Origin: Pseudomonadota bacterium
Lineage (GTDB): Bacteria > Desulfobacterota > Desulfobacteria > Desulfobacterales > RPRI01
Length of the DNA stretch: 5,077 nt
Assembly: GCA_018819005.1 (NCBI GenBank)
Contig: JAHJQU010000467.1
Coordinates: forward strand, 1-5,077
Reading direction: 5' to 3'
Shown here: positions 1 through 4,941 of the stretch, piece after piece
Layout of the letters: every line of letters starts with the position of its first letter
How positions within the stretch are numbered: position 1 is the first letter of the stretch
Position numbers and translations under genes: made by a program
The notes under the pieces: model-generated
What the model saw: only the letters and a program-made list of their open reading frames with translations
What the model was told of the DNA's origin: nothing
Databases searched by the model: none

Positions 1-448
1 CCGCGGCTTCAACGAGAAATGTAAAAATAAAGATAGATTTTATCAGACGGTAGATGTCTTTTCTTGGAGTATGAGCAAAAGTTTCCTGCATGGCCATTCT
101 ATACCTGAAGGATATTATCTTTCCGAGAAACTGGAAAAGGATAACGGAAACGGTCATGATACCAAGGCCGCCAAGCTGAATTAAGGCAAGAATGATTAAC
201 TGGCCCGGAAGGGTAAAATATGTGCCGGTGTCAACGACAATAAGCCCTGTAACGCAGACAGCCGAAGTTGAAGTAAACAGGGCGTCGATAAACTTTATGT
301 TCCCAGATACCGTTGAAAATGGAAGCATGAGCAGAATCGCGCCAAAAGTTATGGCGCCGATAAAGCTCAACAGCAGCAGAGTTGCCGGACTCATCTTCCT
401 GAACCTGTTAAATATCAGCTTAAATATCTTTTTCATGAAAGAGAGCAT
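1..448 (-). CDS. TrkH/KtrB family potassium uptake protein, N-terminal part (runs off the left edge)
   Basis: The reverse strand is open from an ATG at 448 to the window edge (149 residues). The product is the membrane pore subunit of a Trk/Ktr potassium uptake system, which normally works with a cytoplasmic NAD- or nucleotide-binding TrkA/KtrA subunit. Visible are a basic N-terminus (KKIFKLIFNRFRK), a first membrane helix at about residues 22-44, the first pore loop with TSTSAVCVTGL at about 59-69 (Gly68 is the expected selectivity-filter glycine), and a second helix around 82-108 with the IQLGGLGIMT signature. One membrane helix before the first pore loop fits KtrB better than the longer E. 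coli TrkH. Family members are usually about 440-490 residues, so roughly a third is here. No good Shine-Dalgarno sequence precedes 448; ATG at 436 and TTG at 463 are alternatives, and an in-frame stop at 464-466 limits extension. The family call is secure; the exact start is not. Confidence 0.93.
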   Translation of the reverse strand, partial: MLSFMKKIFKLIFNRFRKMSPATLLLLSFIGAITFGAILLMLPFSTVSGNIKFIDALFTSTSAVCVTGLIVVDTGTYFTLPGQLIILALIQLGGLGIMTVSVILFQFLGKIISFRYRMAMQETFAHTPRKDIYRLIKSIFIFTFLVEAA

Positions 449-459
449 ATGTTTATGAA

Positions 460-838
460 TCAACTATAAGGAATTTTTGAAATATATATCAGGGATGATT
501 TTGATGTTTGGTTAAACAACAAGAATTTAATATGCAAAGAGATCATAATAAATATGACCGAAATAGGGTGTGTTCTGGTTATGCCTGCCATGTGCTTGGC
601 TCGCCCCATGACCGTTTCAATGATGTTTCTATAGTTGATTATGCGCATGTTTTCCGTACTTACTCCAGGAGCGCTTTGTTTGTCAATTTCATTCCATGCC
701 TCAAGCAATTTCCGGAAGTCTTCAAATATGGGTACGTCACGGTCCCCACCCGAAATATTCCCGCTTCAATTTATTATTATCAGATGGGTCTCTGTATTGA
801 ACGATCCAGCGCCTGTCTTTTAACTGGTGTACCGACAT
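460..838 (-). pseudogene. Degenerate tyrosine-recombinase (phage-type integrase) remnant
   Basis: Reading the reverse strand, an ATG at 838 follows an AAGGAA ribosome site and begins MSVHQLKDRRWIVQYRDP, ending in KLKREYFGWGP before a TGA at 737-739. This is the typical N-terminal opening of a class of phage and island integrases. Reading then continues in another frame (about 741 down to 460) with RDVPIFEDFRKLLEAWNE, INYRN and GRAKHMAGITR. That pattern resembles the part of the catalytic domain just before the conserved RPYDxRH box. The core-binding domain, the first catalytic Arg, the R-x-x-H box and the nucleophilic Tyr are all missing. Intact relatives are about 350-400 residues, against about 125 codons here. 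It therefore looks like an integrase that suffered a large internal deletion plus frameshift and lost its C-terminus. It lies just upstream of the potassium-transporter gene, probably as a scar of a former mobile island. The N-terminal assignment is firmer than the catalytic fragment. Confidence 0.72.
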
Positions 839-875
839 GCTCGTTCCTTAATTGGGATCCGGTGTTAAATTATTC

Positions 876-903
876 TTGATTTTTGCGGCAACAATATCAT
901 AAA
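876..903 (+). promoter_or_regulatory. Possible sigma70-like promoter for the small basic gene
   Basis: TTGATT (876-881) and CATAAA (898-903) are separated by 16 bases and each match four of six positions of the sigma70 -35 and -10 boxes, in AT-rich sequence upstream of the gene at 970. The match is weak and such pairs occur by chance. Confidence 0.22.
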
Positions 904-956
904 AGATGGAAAATTCAATAGTGTTTTCCCGCTCTTTACTAACGACACATCAATCA

Positions 957-964
957 AGAGGAGG
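957..964 (+). promoter_or_regulatory. Strong ribosome binding site that fixes the start at 970
   Basis: AGAGGAGG lies five bases ahead of the ATG at 970. It is the best Shine-Dalgarno sequence in the window and the main reason to accept the short downstream frame as a real gene. Confidence 0.8.
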
Positions 965-969
965 TTATT

Positions 970-1266
970 ATGCCCGAAAGCAAGTCTCATAAGAAAGGAA
1001 AGGGAAATGCTGCACGAACAGAAGTACCTATTCCTGATAAACGTCGTCTTGATGCTATCCGAGGAAATTCAGCAATCGAAGTTGAACGTGGTGGGACACC
1101 TCAGAAAATAGACCAAGCACTTTCCCGGCTCAAAACCCAAACCAACAAGAATAAGATTCTTCGTGTTCCCCAAAATGACATTGAAATGGCAGTTGAACGT
1201 GTTCATAAGAAAAGCATGAATGTCACTGTAACGAACTTATCAAAAACAAAGCAAATTAAACCCTGA
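970..1266 (+). CDS. Small basic hypothetical protein (98 aa), possible integron cassette gene
   Basis: I do not recognise a characterised family. The protein is short and rich in Lys and Arg. Its N-terminus (MPESKSHKKGKGNAA) is probably disordered, followed by a charged middle (PDKRRLDAIRGN, EVERGG) and a Lys-rich tail. A run around residues 45-80 (IDQALSRLK, NKILRVPQNDIEMAVERVHKK) could form short helices. There is no signal peptide, membrane segment or Cys/His metal site. The start is well supported by AGAGGAGG five bases upstream. The gene stands alone in front of the restriction-modification operon, with about 220 bases between. An attC-like structure begins 13 bases after its stop, so it may be a captured gene cassette. 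The basic composition would allow nucleic-acid binding, but that is a guess. It is likely a real gene; function unknown. Confidence 0.75.
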   Translation: MPESKSHKKGKGNAARTEVPIPDKRRLDAIRGNSAIEVERGGTPQKIDQALSRLKTQTNKNKILRVPQNDIEMAVERVHKKSMNVTVTNLSKTKQIKP

Positions 1267-1279
1267 AGTAAGGAAGGCT

Positions 1280-1349
1280 GTATAACAAATTGCTCCATCT
1301 GCCACTATTCCGCTACGTTCCACAGCTACAGATGAGCTTTTCGGTATAC
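1280..1349 (+). other. attC-like recombination site (integron cassette end)
   Basis: An imperfect inverted repeat pairs GTATAAC (1280-1286) with GGTATAC (1343-1349), and GCTCCATCTG (1292-1301) with CAGATGAGC (1329-1337). The two arms are separated on each side by a five-base mismatched spacer (AAATT against TTTTC). The inner pairing is perfect except for one unpaired C at 1295 or 1296 in the left arm. R-box, unpaired spacer, L-box with one extrahelical base in the left arm, then a variable loop (1302-1328) is the architecture of integron attC sites, and 70 bases lies in their size range. The left core matches RYYYAAC in six of seven positions. The right core (GGTATAC) departs from the canonical GTTRRRY, so the site may be decayed. 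It sits 13 bases after a short ORF stop, where a cassette attC would be. No integron integrase gene is in the window. Confidence 0.55.
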
Positions 1350-1485
1350 GGGCCGAAAACTGAAATTCCGCGTCTTATTAGGATCAATCTAAACTTTGTT
1401 AGCCCTATGAAAAGCGATATTGACCATACACCACGGTGAGGACGGACAAACATTCAGCACATAGATTAAGGTGGATTCAGTAGTG
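1350..1485. other. Non-coding leader ahead of the restriction-modification operon
   Basis: Together with the attC-like site this makes a gap of about 220 bases. It contains CCGAAAA (1353-1359), which can pair with TTTTCGG (1338-1344) and would compete with the attC-like fold, and TTTGTTA (1395-1401), which is complementary to TAACAAA at 1283-1289. A TTGACC at 1420-1425 resembles a -35 box but has no convincing -10 partner. No tRNA, riboswitch or terminator is evident. Confidence 0.5.
1468..1475 (+). promoter_or_regulatory. Ribosome binding site deciding the M1 start
   Basis: AAGGTGGA lies about ten bases before the ATG at 1486 and seven before a GTG at 1483. The longer frame would begin with the GTG at 1471, which lies inside this site and has no ribosome site of its own. 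The start is therefore placed at 1486, with 1483 as second choice. Confidence 0.55.
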
Positions 1486-2130
1486 ATGGAAAAGCAGGTT
1501 GTCTCAAAAAAAAGAGTCGACGATCACGGTGAGGTGTATACCGGCAAGCGAGAGGTGAACGCCATGCTTGATCTAGTGAAACAGGAAACTGAGAGAATCG
1601 ACTCCCGGTTTCTGGAACCTGCCTGCGGCAAGGGTAATTTTCTTGCGGAAATTCTGGAACGGAAGATAAACGTTGTTGAAACTCGTTATAGAAAAAGCCA
1701 ATTGGACTATGAGCGAAACGCTGTTCTTGCCGTTTCCTCCATTTATGGTGTCGATATTCTTGAGGATAATGTTGTGGAATGCCGCAAACGGCTTTTTCAA
1801 ATTTTCGACCATAAATACAGCATCCTTTTCAAAAAAAGAGCAAAGGATGAATGCCGCAATGCAATCAGGTTCATCCTTTCAAAAAACATCATCCATGGTG
1901 ATGCGCTGGCACTCAAAACCGTCGGTCCTCGACCCCAGCCAATCGTCTTCTCCGAATGGTCGCCTGTCAATGGCAGTATGCTAAAGAGACGCGACTATAT
2001 GCTTTCTTTTCTGGTTGAAAAACAACATCAGATGTTATTGTTAAGCGATGAAGGCAATGTGGCTGATTTAAATAAGCCAGTTAAAGAATATCCACCCATT
2101 CATTTTTTTGGAGTTGCCGATGTTGGATAG
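1486..2130 (+). CDS. N6-adenine DNA methyltransferase-like subunit M1, without NPPY motif
   Basis: A protein of 214 residues related to the N-terminal half of gamma-class N6-adenine methyltransferases. From its N-terminus it shows a motif X-like HGEVYTGKREVNAML (residues 14-28), the SAM-binding motif I FLEPACGKGNFL (42-53), the acidic strand end IYGVDILEDNV (86-96) and NIIHGDAL (134-141), a motif III-like strand. Where the catalytic (D/N/S)PP(Y/F) motif would follow, the sequence reads IVFSEWSPVNG (153-163), and no NPPY occurs anywhere. It may therefore bind SAM or fold as a methyltransferase without transferring methyl groups alone, most simply as a partner of the next gene. A SAM-binding Rossmann fold with its own motif I directly before a second complete methyltransferase argues against a plain split of one gene. 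Its last 11 bases overlap M2, which implies translational coupling. The start could also be GTG 1483 or, less likely, GTG 1471. Confidence 0.85.
   Translation: MEKQVVSKKRVDDHGEVYTGKREVNAMLDLVKQETERIDSRFLEPACGKGNFLAEILERKINVVETRYRKSQLDYERNAVLAVSSIYGVDILEDNVVECRKRLFQIFDHKYSILFKKRAKDECRNAIRFILSKNIIHGDALALKTVGPRPQPIVFSEWSPVNGSMLKRRDYMLSFLVEKQHQMLLLSDEGNVADLNKPVKEYPPIHFFGVADVG
2110..2113 (+). promoter_or_regulatory. Ribosome binding site deciding the M2 start
   Basis: GGAG lies six bases ahead of the ATG at 2120, inside the end of M1. It favours 2120 over the in-frame TTG at 2108, which overlaps the ribosome site. Confidence 0.65.
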
Positions 2131-3631
2131 GAGTAATTACAATCCTGATGTGCTGACTTGTCTGGCCAATCTTAGCAGCGATGAGGTTTTCACGCCGCCA
2201 CAATTGGCCAATCATATACTGGATTTTCTGCCGAAGGAAATTTGGAGTGACAAGAATGCCAGGTTTCTCGATCCGGTTTGCAAGTCCGGGGTATTCTTAC
2301 GAGAAATTGCCAAGCGGTTGAATGTGGGCCTTGAAAAAGAAATTCCCGATAAACAGATAAGAATAAACCACATTTTCAAAAATCAGCTCTTTGGCATAGG
2401 AATTACAGAATTGACATCCCTGCTTTCCCGACGATCGGTTTACTGCTCCAAGTCAGCAAACAGCAAATACTCTATCTGCGAGACCTTCGATGACCCACAT
2501 GGCAACATCCGTTTTGAACGGGTTGAACACACCTGGCAAAGCGAACGATGCATTTTCTGCGGAACAAGCCAGCGAGGAGAATATGACCGGGGTGGCGAAC
2601 TTGAAACCCATGCCTACGAATTTATCCACACCGAAATACCAGAGGAGATTTTTAATATGAAATTTGATGTGATTGTGGGGAACCCCCCATATCAACTAAG
2701 TGATGGGGGCTTCGGGAAAAGCGCCACTCCGATATACCAGAAGTTTGTCCAACAAGCAAAAAAGCTAAATCCTCGGTTTTTGACGATGATCATACCCTCT
2801 CGCTGGTTTGCAGGAGGAAAGGGGCTGGACGGTTTCCGAACGGAGATGCTAAACGATGACAGGATACGAAAAATAGTAGACTTTGAGGATGCTAATGAAT
2901 GCTTCCCCGGCGTGGATATTGCTGGTGGTATCTGCTACTTTCTTTGGGAAAGAGATTCGGCTGGTCCGTGCGAAGTCGTTAACATGCACAACGATACCGA
3001 GGCCATCTCGACACGGGCCCTGAACGAGTTCGGAAAATTCATAAGGCACAGCCAAGCGGTCCCTATCATACGGAAGGTGCTGGCGAAAAAAGAGAAGAAT
3101 ATGAGTGGACAAGTTTCAAGCAGAAAGCCATTTGGCTTGCCGACAAACGCAAGGCCGCAAAAAAACGGCGATATTATCCTCCGCTGGCAAAAGGGCGAGG
3201 GACCGTTCAACCGCAAGGATGTGACGACCGGTATTGAAATGATTGATGAGTGGAAGGTTATCACTTCGTATGTGGGGTATGATCACGCAGGCAACCCTGG
3301 CAAGGACGGCAAGAGAAGAGTAATCTCCAAAATTGACATTCTCCTACCCGGAACAATTTGCACCGAAACATACCTTATAATTGGCAGTTATAAAAAACAA
3401 ACGCTTGCAAAGAATCTCATCGGCTATATGAAAACGCGTTTTTTCCGTTTTTTTGTAGCGCAGTTCATGTATTCCCATCACATCACAAAGGATTCCTACT
3501 CGTTCGTTCCGCTTCTGGATATGACCACCAACTGGACCGACGAACTGCTGTATAAACGCTATGGGATCACCGACAAAGAAATAGCGTTCATAGAATCCAA
3601 GATCCGCCCCATGGAGCTAAACAATGAGTAA
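2120..3631 (+). CDS. Eco57I-type N6-adenine DNA methyltransferase (M2)
   Basis: A 503-residue modification enzyme expected to transfer methyl from SAM to adenine N6 in a specific DNA site. In order: motif X-like EVFTPPQLANHIL (22-34); motif I FLDPVCKSGVFL (49-60), with Lys where most families have Gly in DPxCGSG; FGIGITEL (91-98); a Cys cluster (C109, C120, C144, C147 in CIFCG) that could hold zinc; and catalytic motif IV KFDVIVGNPPYQL (181-193). The next segment (IIPSRWFAGGKG, 224-235; FPGVDIAGGICYFLW, 262-276) is typical of Eco57I/TaqI-like enzymes. The C-terminal half (about 330-495), with TGIEMIDEWKV, DHAGNP, and TYLIIGSY with FFRFFVAQFMYS, looks like a target-recognition domain. It overlaps M1 by 11 bases and the nuclease gene by 8 (ATGAGTAA), so the three are one operon. 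ATG 2120 is preferred over TTG 2108 because of GGAG six bases upstream. It appears intact. Confidence 0.93.
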   Translation: MLDRSNYNPDVLTCLANLSSDEVFTPPQLANHILDFLPKEIWSDKNARFLDPVCKSGVFLREIAKRLNVGLEKEIPDKQIRINHIFKNQLFGIGITELTSLLSRRSVYCSKSANSKYSICETFDDPHGNIRFERVEHTWQSERCIFCGTSQRGEYDRGGELETHAYEFIHTEIPEEIFNMKFDVIVGNPPYQLSDGGFGKSATPIYQKFVQQAKKLNPRFLTMIIPSRWFAGGKGLDGFRTEMLNDDRIRKIVDFEDANECFPGVDIAGGICYFLWERDSAGPCEVVNMHNDTEAISTRALNEFGKFIRHSQAVPIIRKVLAKKEKNMSGQVSSRKPFGLPTNARPQKNGDIILRWQKGEGPFNRKDVTTGIEMIDEWKVITSYVGYDHAGNPGKDGKRRVISKIDILLPGTICTETYLIIGSYKKQTLAKNLIGYMKTRFFRFFVAQFMYSHHITKDSYSFVPLLDMTTNWTDELLYKRYGITDKEIAFIESKIRPMELNNE

Positions 3632-3923
3632 GGATTTTTTTCCGCAACGGCCTGAAACCAAGCCGACGATTTATGCCTATGAGGACACCAACCCTCAATA
3701 CCTGGGCTTGCTCAAAGTCGGCTATACCACAGGGGATGTTCAGGCACGTGTGGCACAACAATATCCGACGCTGAGGCCCGGCAAACCGCCATACTGGATC
3801 GTTCTTGAAGAGTCCGCCATGCGAAACGACGGCACGGTCTTTACCGATCATGAGGTTCATCGTTATTTAAAAACTGTCGGCGTCAGAAATCCCAAGGGGG
3901 GAATGGTTCCAGTGCCTGGTTGA
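3624..3923 (+). CDS. N-terminal fragment of R: T5orf172/GIY-YIG-type nuclease domain
   Basis: This frame encodes 99 residues, the last eight or so of which are frameshift product. It shows PTIYAYED (14-21) for the first strand, LLKVGYTTGDVQARV (29-43) corresponding to the second GIY-YIG strand with the conserved Arg42, and FTDHEVHRYLKTVGV (73-87), in which Glu77 is a candidate metal-binding residue. This arrangement matches the T5orf172 branch of the GIY-YIG nuclease superfamily, whose members cut DNA with a single active site. GGAG at 3613-3616, seven bases before ATG 3624, supports the start, and the ATGAGTAA overlap with M2 indicates coupling. After the G run the natural continuation lies in the next frame; here translation ends at TGA 3921-3923. 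The protein could still be made as a stand-alone small nuclease domain. Confidence 0.8.
   Translation: MSKDFFPQRPETKPTIYAYEDTNPQYLGLLKVGYTTGDVQARVAQQYPTLRPGKPPYWIVLEESAMRNDGTVFTDHEVHRYLKTVGVRNPKGGMVPVPG
3896..3901 (+). other. G6 homopolymer at a frameshift between nuclease and helicase domains
   Basis: Six consecutive G in AAGGGGGGAATGG. Upstream coding is in one frame and the helicase linker GEWFQCLVDEV is in the frame reached by dropping one G. The run is therefore the most likely site of an indel, whether phase variation, mutation or sequencing error. Confidence 0.8.
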
Positions 3924-3963
3924 CGAGGTCAAGGCGGCCATCATCGCTGTTAAAACCGGTCAG

Positions 3964-4941
3964 ATGAACGAGGAGAACCGTTCGCTTGATTTCAAAATGC
4001 GACCGGAACAGAAAGCGGCGGTGGATAAAACCATTGCCTATTTCAAGAGCTTCAGAAAGGAAAATTTGGACAAGCCTCCGCACTTCCTTTGGAACGCAAA
4101 AATGCGGTTCGGCAAGACATTTGCCGCCTATCAGCTTGCTAAAAAAATGGGTTGGCGCAAAGTGCTGGTGCTGACTTTCAAGCCTGCCGTGCAGAACGCA
4201 TGGGAAGACGATTTGAAATGCCATATTGATTTCAAGGGCTGGCAATTTATTTTCCCTGGCGGGCTGACATATGAAGATGCAGACAAGAAGAGGCCGTTCA
4301 TCTGTTTCGGGTCTTTTCAGGATTATCTGGGCAAAAATAAAAGCACTGGCGGCATTAAGACAAAGAACGAATGGGTTCATACAGCTAACTGGGATTGTGT
4401 AATCTTCGACGAATATCACTACGGAGCCTGGCGCGAAAACGCCAAGGAGCTTTTTGAGGCGGAAGACGAGAAGGAAATCGAGTTCGCAGAGGGCCAAGGC
4501 ATTAAAGATTTTGATGAAGAGATTATGCCGATCACAACGGATGGCTATCTCTATCTTTCCGGCACACCGTTTAGGGCCATCGCATCAGGCGAGTTTATCG
4601 AGGAACAGATTTTTAACTGGACCTATTCGGATGAGCAGCGGGCCAAGCAGGAGTGGAAAGGCGAAGATAACCCGTATGCATCGCTTCCCCGCATGATTCT
4701 CTTAACCTATCAACTACCTGATTCGATTCGCGAAATAGCCATGCAGGGAGAGTTCAGCGAGTTCGATCTGAATATATTTTTTTCCGCTTCAGGTTTTGGA
4801 GACAAAGCTAAATTCACTTATCAGGATGAGGTGCAGAAATGGCTGGATTTAATACGGGGTGCATTTCTGGAAACCACCATAGATAATCTGAAATTGGGTG
4901 CTAAAAAGCCACCGATGCCTTTTTCGGATGTCCGCTTTTAG
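3964..4941 (+). CDS. SF2 DEYH-box helicase fragment of R, first RecA-like domain only
   Basis: Counting from ATG 3964 (325 residues), it shows MRPEQKAAVDKT (12-23), a variant Walker A NAKMRFGKTFAAYQLA (44-59), motif Ia KVLVLTFKPAVQNAW (66-80), Walker B/motif II CVIFDEYHYG (145-154) and motif III YLYLSGTPFRA (195-205). These are the ATP-binding signatures of a superfamily 2 helicase or translocase of the restriction-enzyme type. Motifs IV-VI and the second RecA-like domain are absent because the frame ends at TAG 4939-4941, right after PPMPFSDVRF, where IS-like sequence begins. No ribosome site precedes 3964. The frame is open upstream to the G run at 3896, so this is the middle of a larger nuclease-helicase protein. 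Without the second lobe, ATP-driven translocation is not expected. Confidence 0.88.
   Translation: MNEENRSLDFKMRPEQKAAVDKTIAYFKSFRKENLDKPPHFLWNAKMRFGKTFAAYQLAKKMGWRKVLVLTFKPAVQNAWEDDLKCHIDFKGWQFIFPGGLTYEDADKKRPFICFGSFQDYLGKNKSTGGIKTKNEWVHTANWDCVIFDEYHYGAWRENAKELFEAEDEKEIEFAEGQGIKDFDEEIMPITTDGYLYLSGTPFRAIASGEFIEEQIFNWTYSDEQRAKQEWKGEDNPYASLPRMILLTYQLPDSIREIAMQGEFSEFDLNIFFSASGFGDKAKFTYQDEVQKWLDLIRGAFLETTIDNLKLGAKKPPMPFSDVRF

Larger units (their letters stand above)
839..969. other. Divergent intergenic region between integrase remnant and small basic gene
   Basis: This stretch of about 130 bases separates the minus-strand integrase start from the plus-strand gene at 970. It contains the integrase ribosome site near 838 (AAGGAA on the reverse strand), an AT-rich centre (about 863-905) and a strong plus-strand ribosome site at 957-964. 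No RNA gene, clear operator palindrome or terminator is visible. Confidence 0.6.
3624..4938 (+). pseudogene. Restriction subunit R: GIY-YIG/T5orf172 nuclease-SF2 helicase fusion, frameshifted and IS-truncated
   Basis: Two adjacent frames belong to one gene. The first (3624-3923) encodes a GIY-YIG-type nuclease domain and the second the start of a DEAD/DEAH-like helicase. Skipping one G of the six at 3896-3901 gives a continuous product that reads through NPKGEWFQCLVDEVKAAI into the helicase. The helicase start codon at 3964 has no ribosome site, while the open frame extends upstream of it to the G run, so it is not an independent gene. The product stops at 4941, after the first RecA-like domain, where sequence of an IS3-type element begins. 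The second RecA-like domain and any C-terminal parts are missing. In the family this would be the translocating and cleaving subunit that acts with M1 and M2 on unmethylated DNA. As written the gene should not give a working restriction enzyme. Confidence 0.85.

Noticed and set aside
192..458. Plus-strand frame of 88 residues
   Set aside because: It lies opposite the TrkH/KtrB coding sequence, whose signature motifs are unmistakable; no ribosome site or family resemblance.
508..879. Plus-strand frame of 123 residues
   Set aside because: It is antisense to the integrase remnant, has no ribosome site, and its product has no recognisable features.
1338..1359. TTTTCGG/CCGAAAA hairpin considered as a terminator for the small gene
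   Set aside because: No T-rich tract follows the stem, and the left arm is better explained as part of the attC-like repeat.
1407..1439. Ten-codon frame (MKSDIDHTPR) ahead of M1, considered as a leader peptide
   Set aside because: No ribosome site, no run of regulatory codons and no terminator/antiterminator pair nearby.
2103..2109. Run of seven T just before the M2 start, considered as a phase-variable or slippage site
   Set aside because: The M1 frame reads through it in a conserved-looking tail and M2 has its own ribosome site and start, so no frameshift is needed.
3883..4497. Minus-strand frame of 204 residues
   Set aside because: It is antisense to the helicase with Walker A and DEYH motifs; its length is a by-product of the coding strand's codon pattern.
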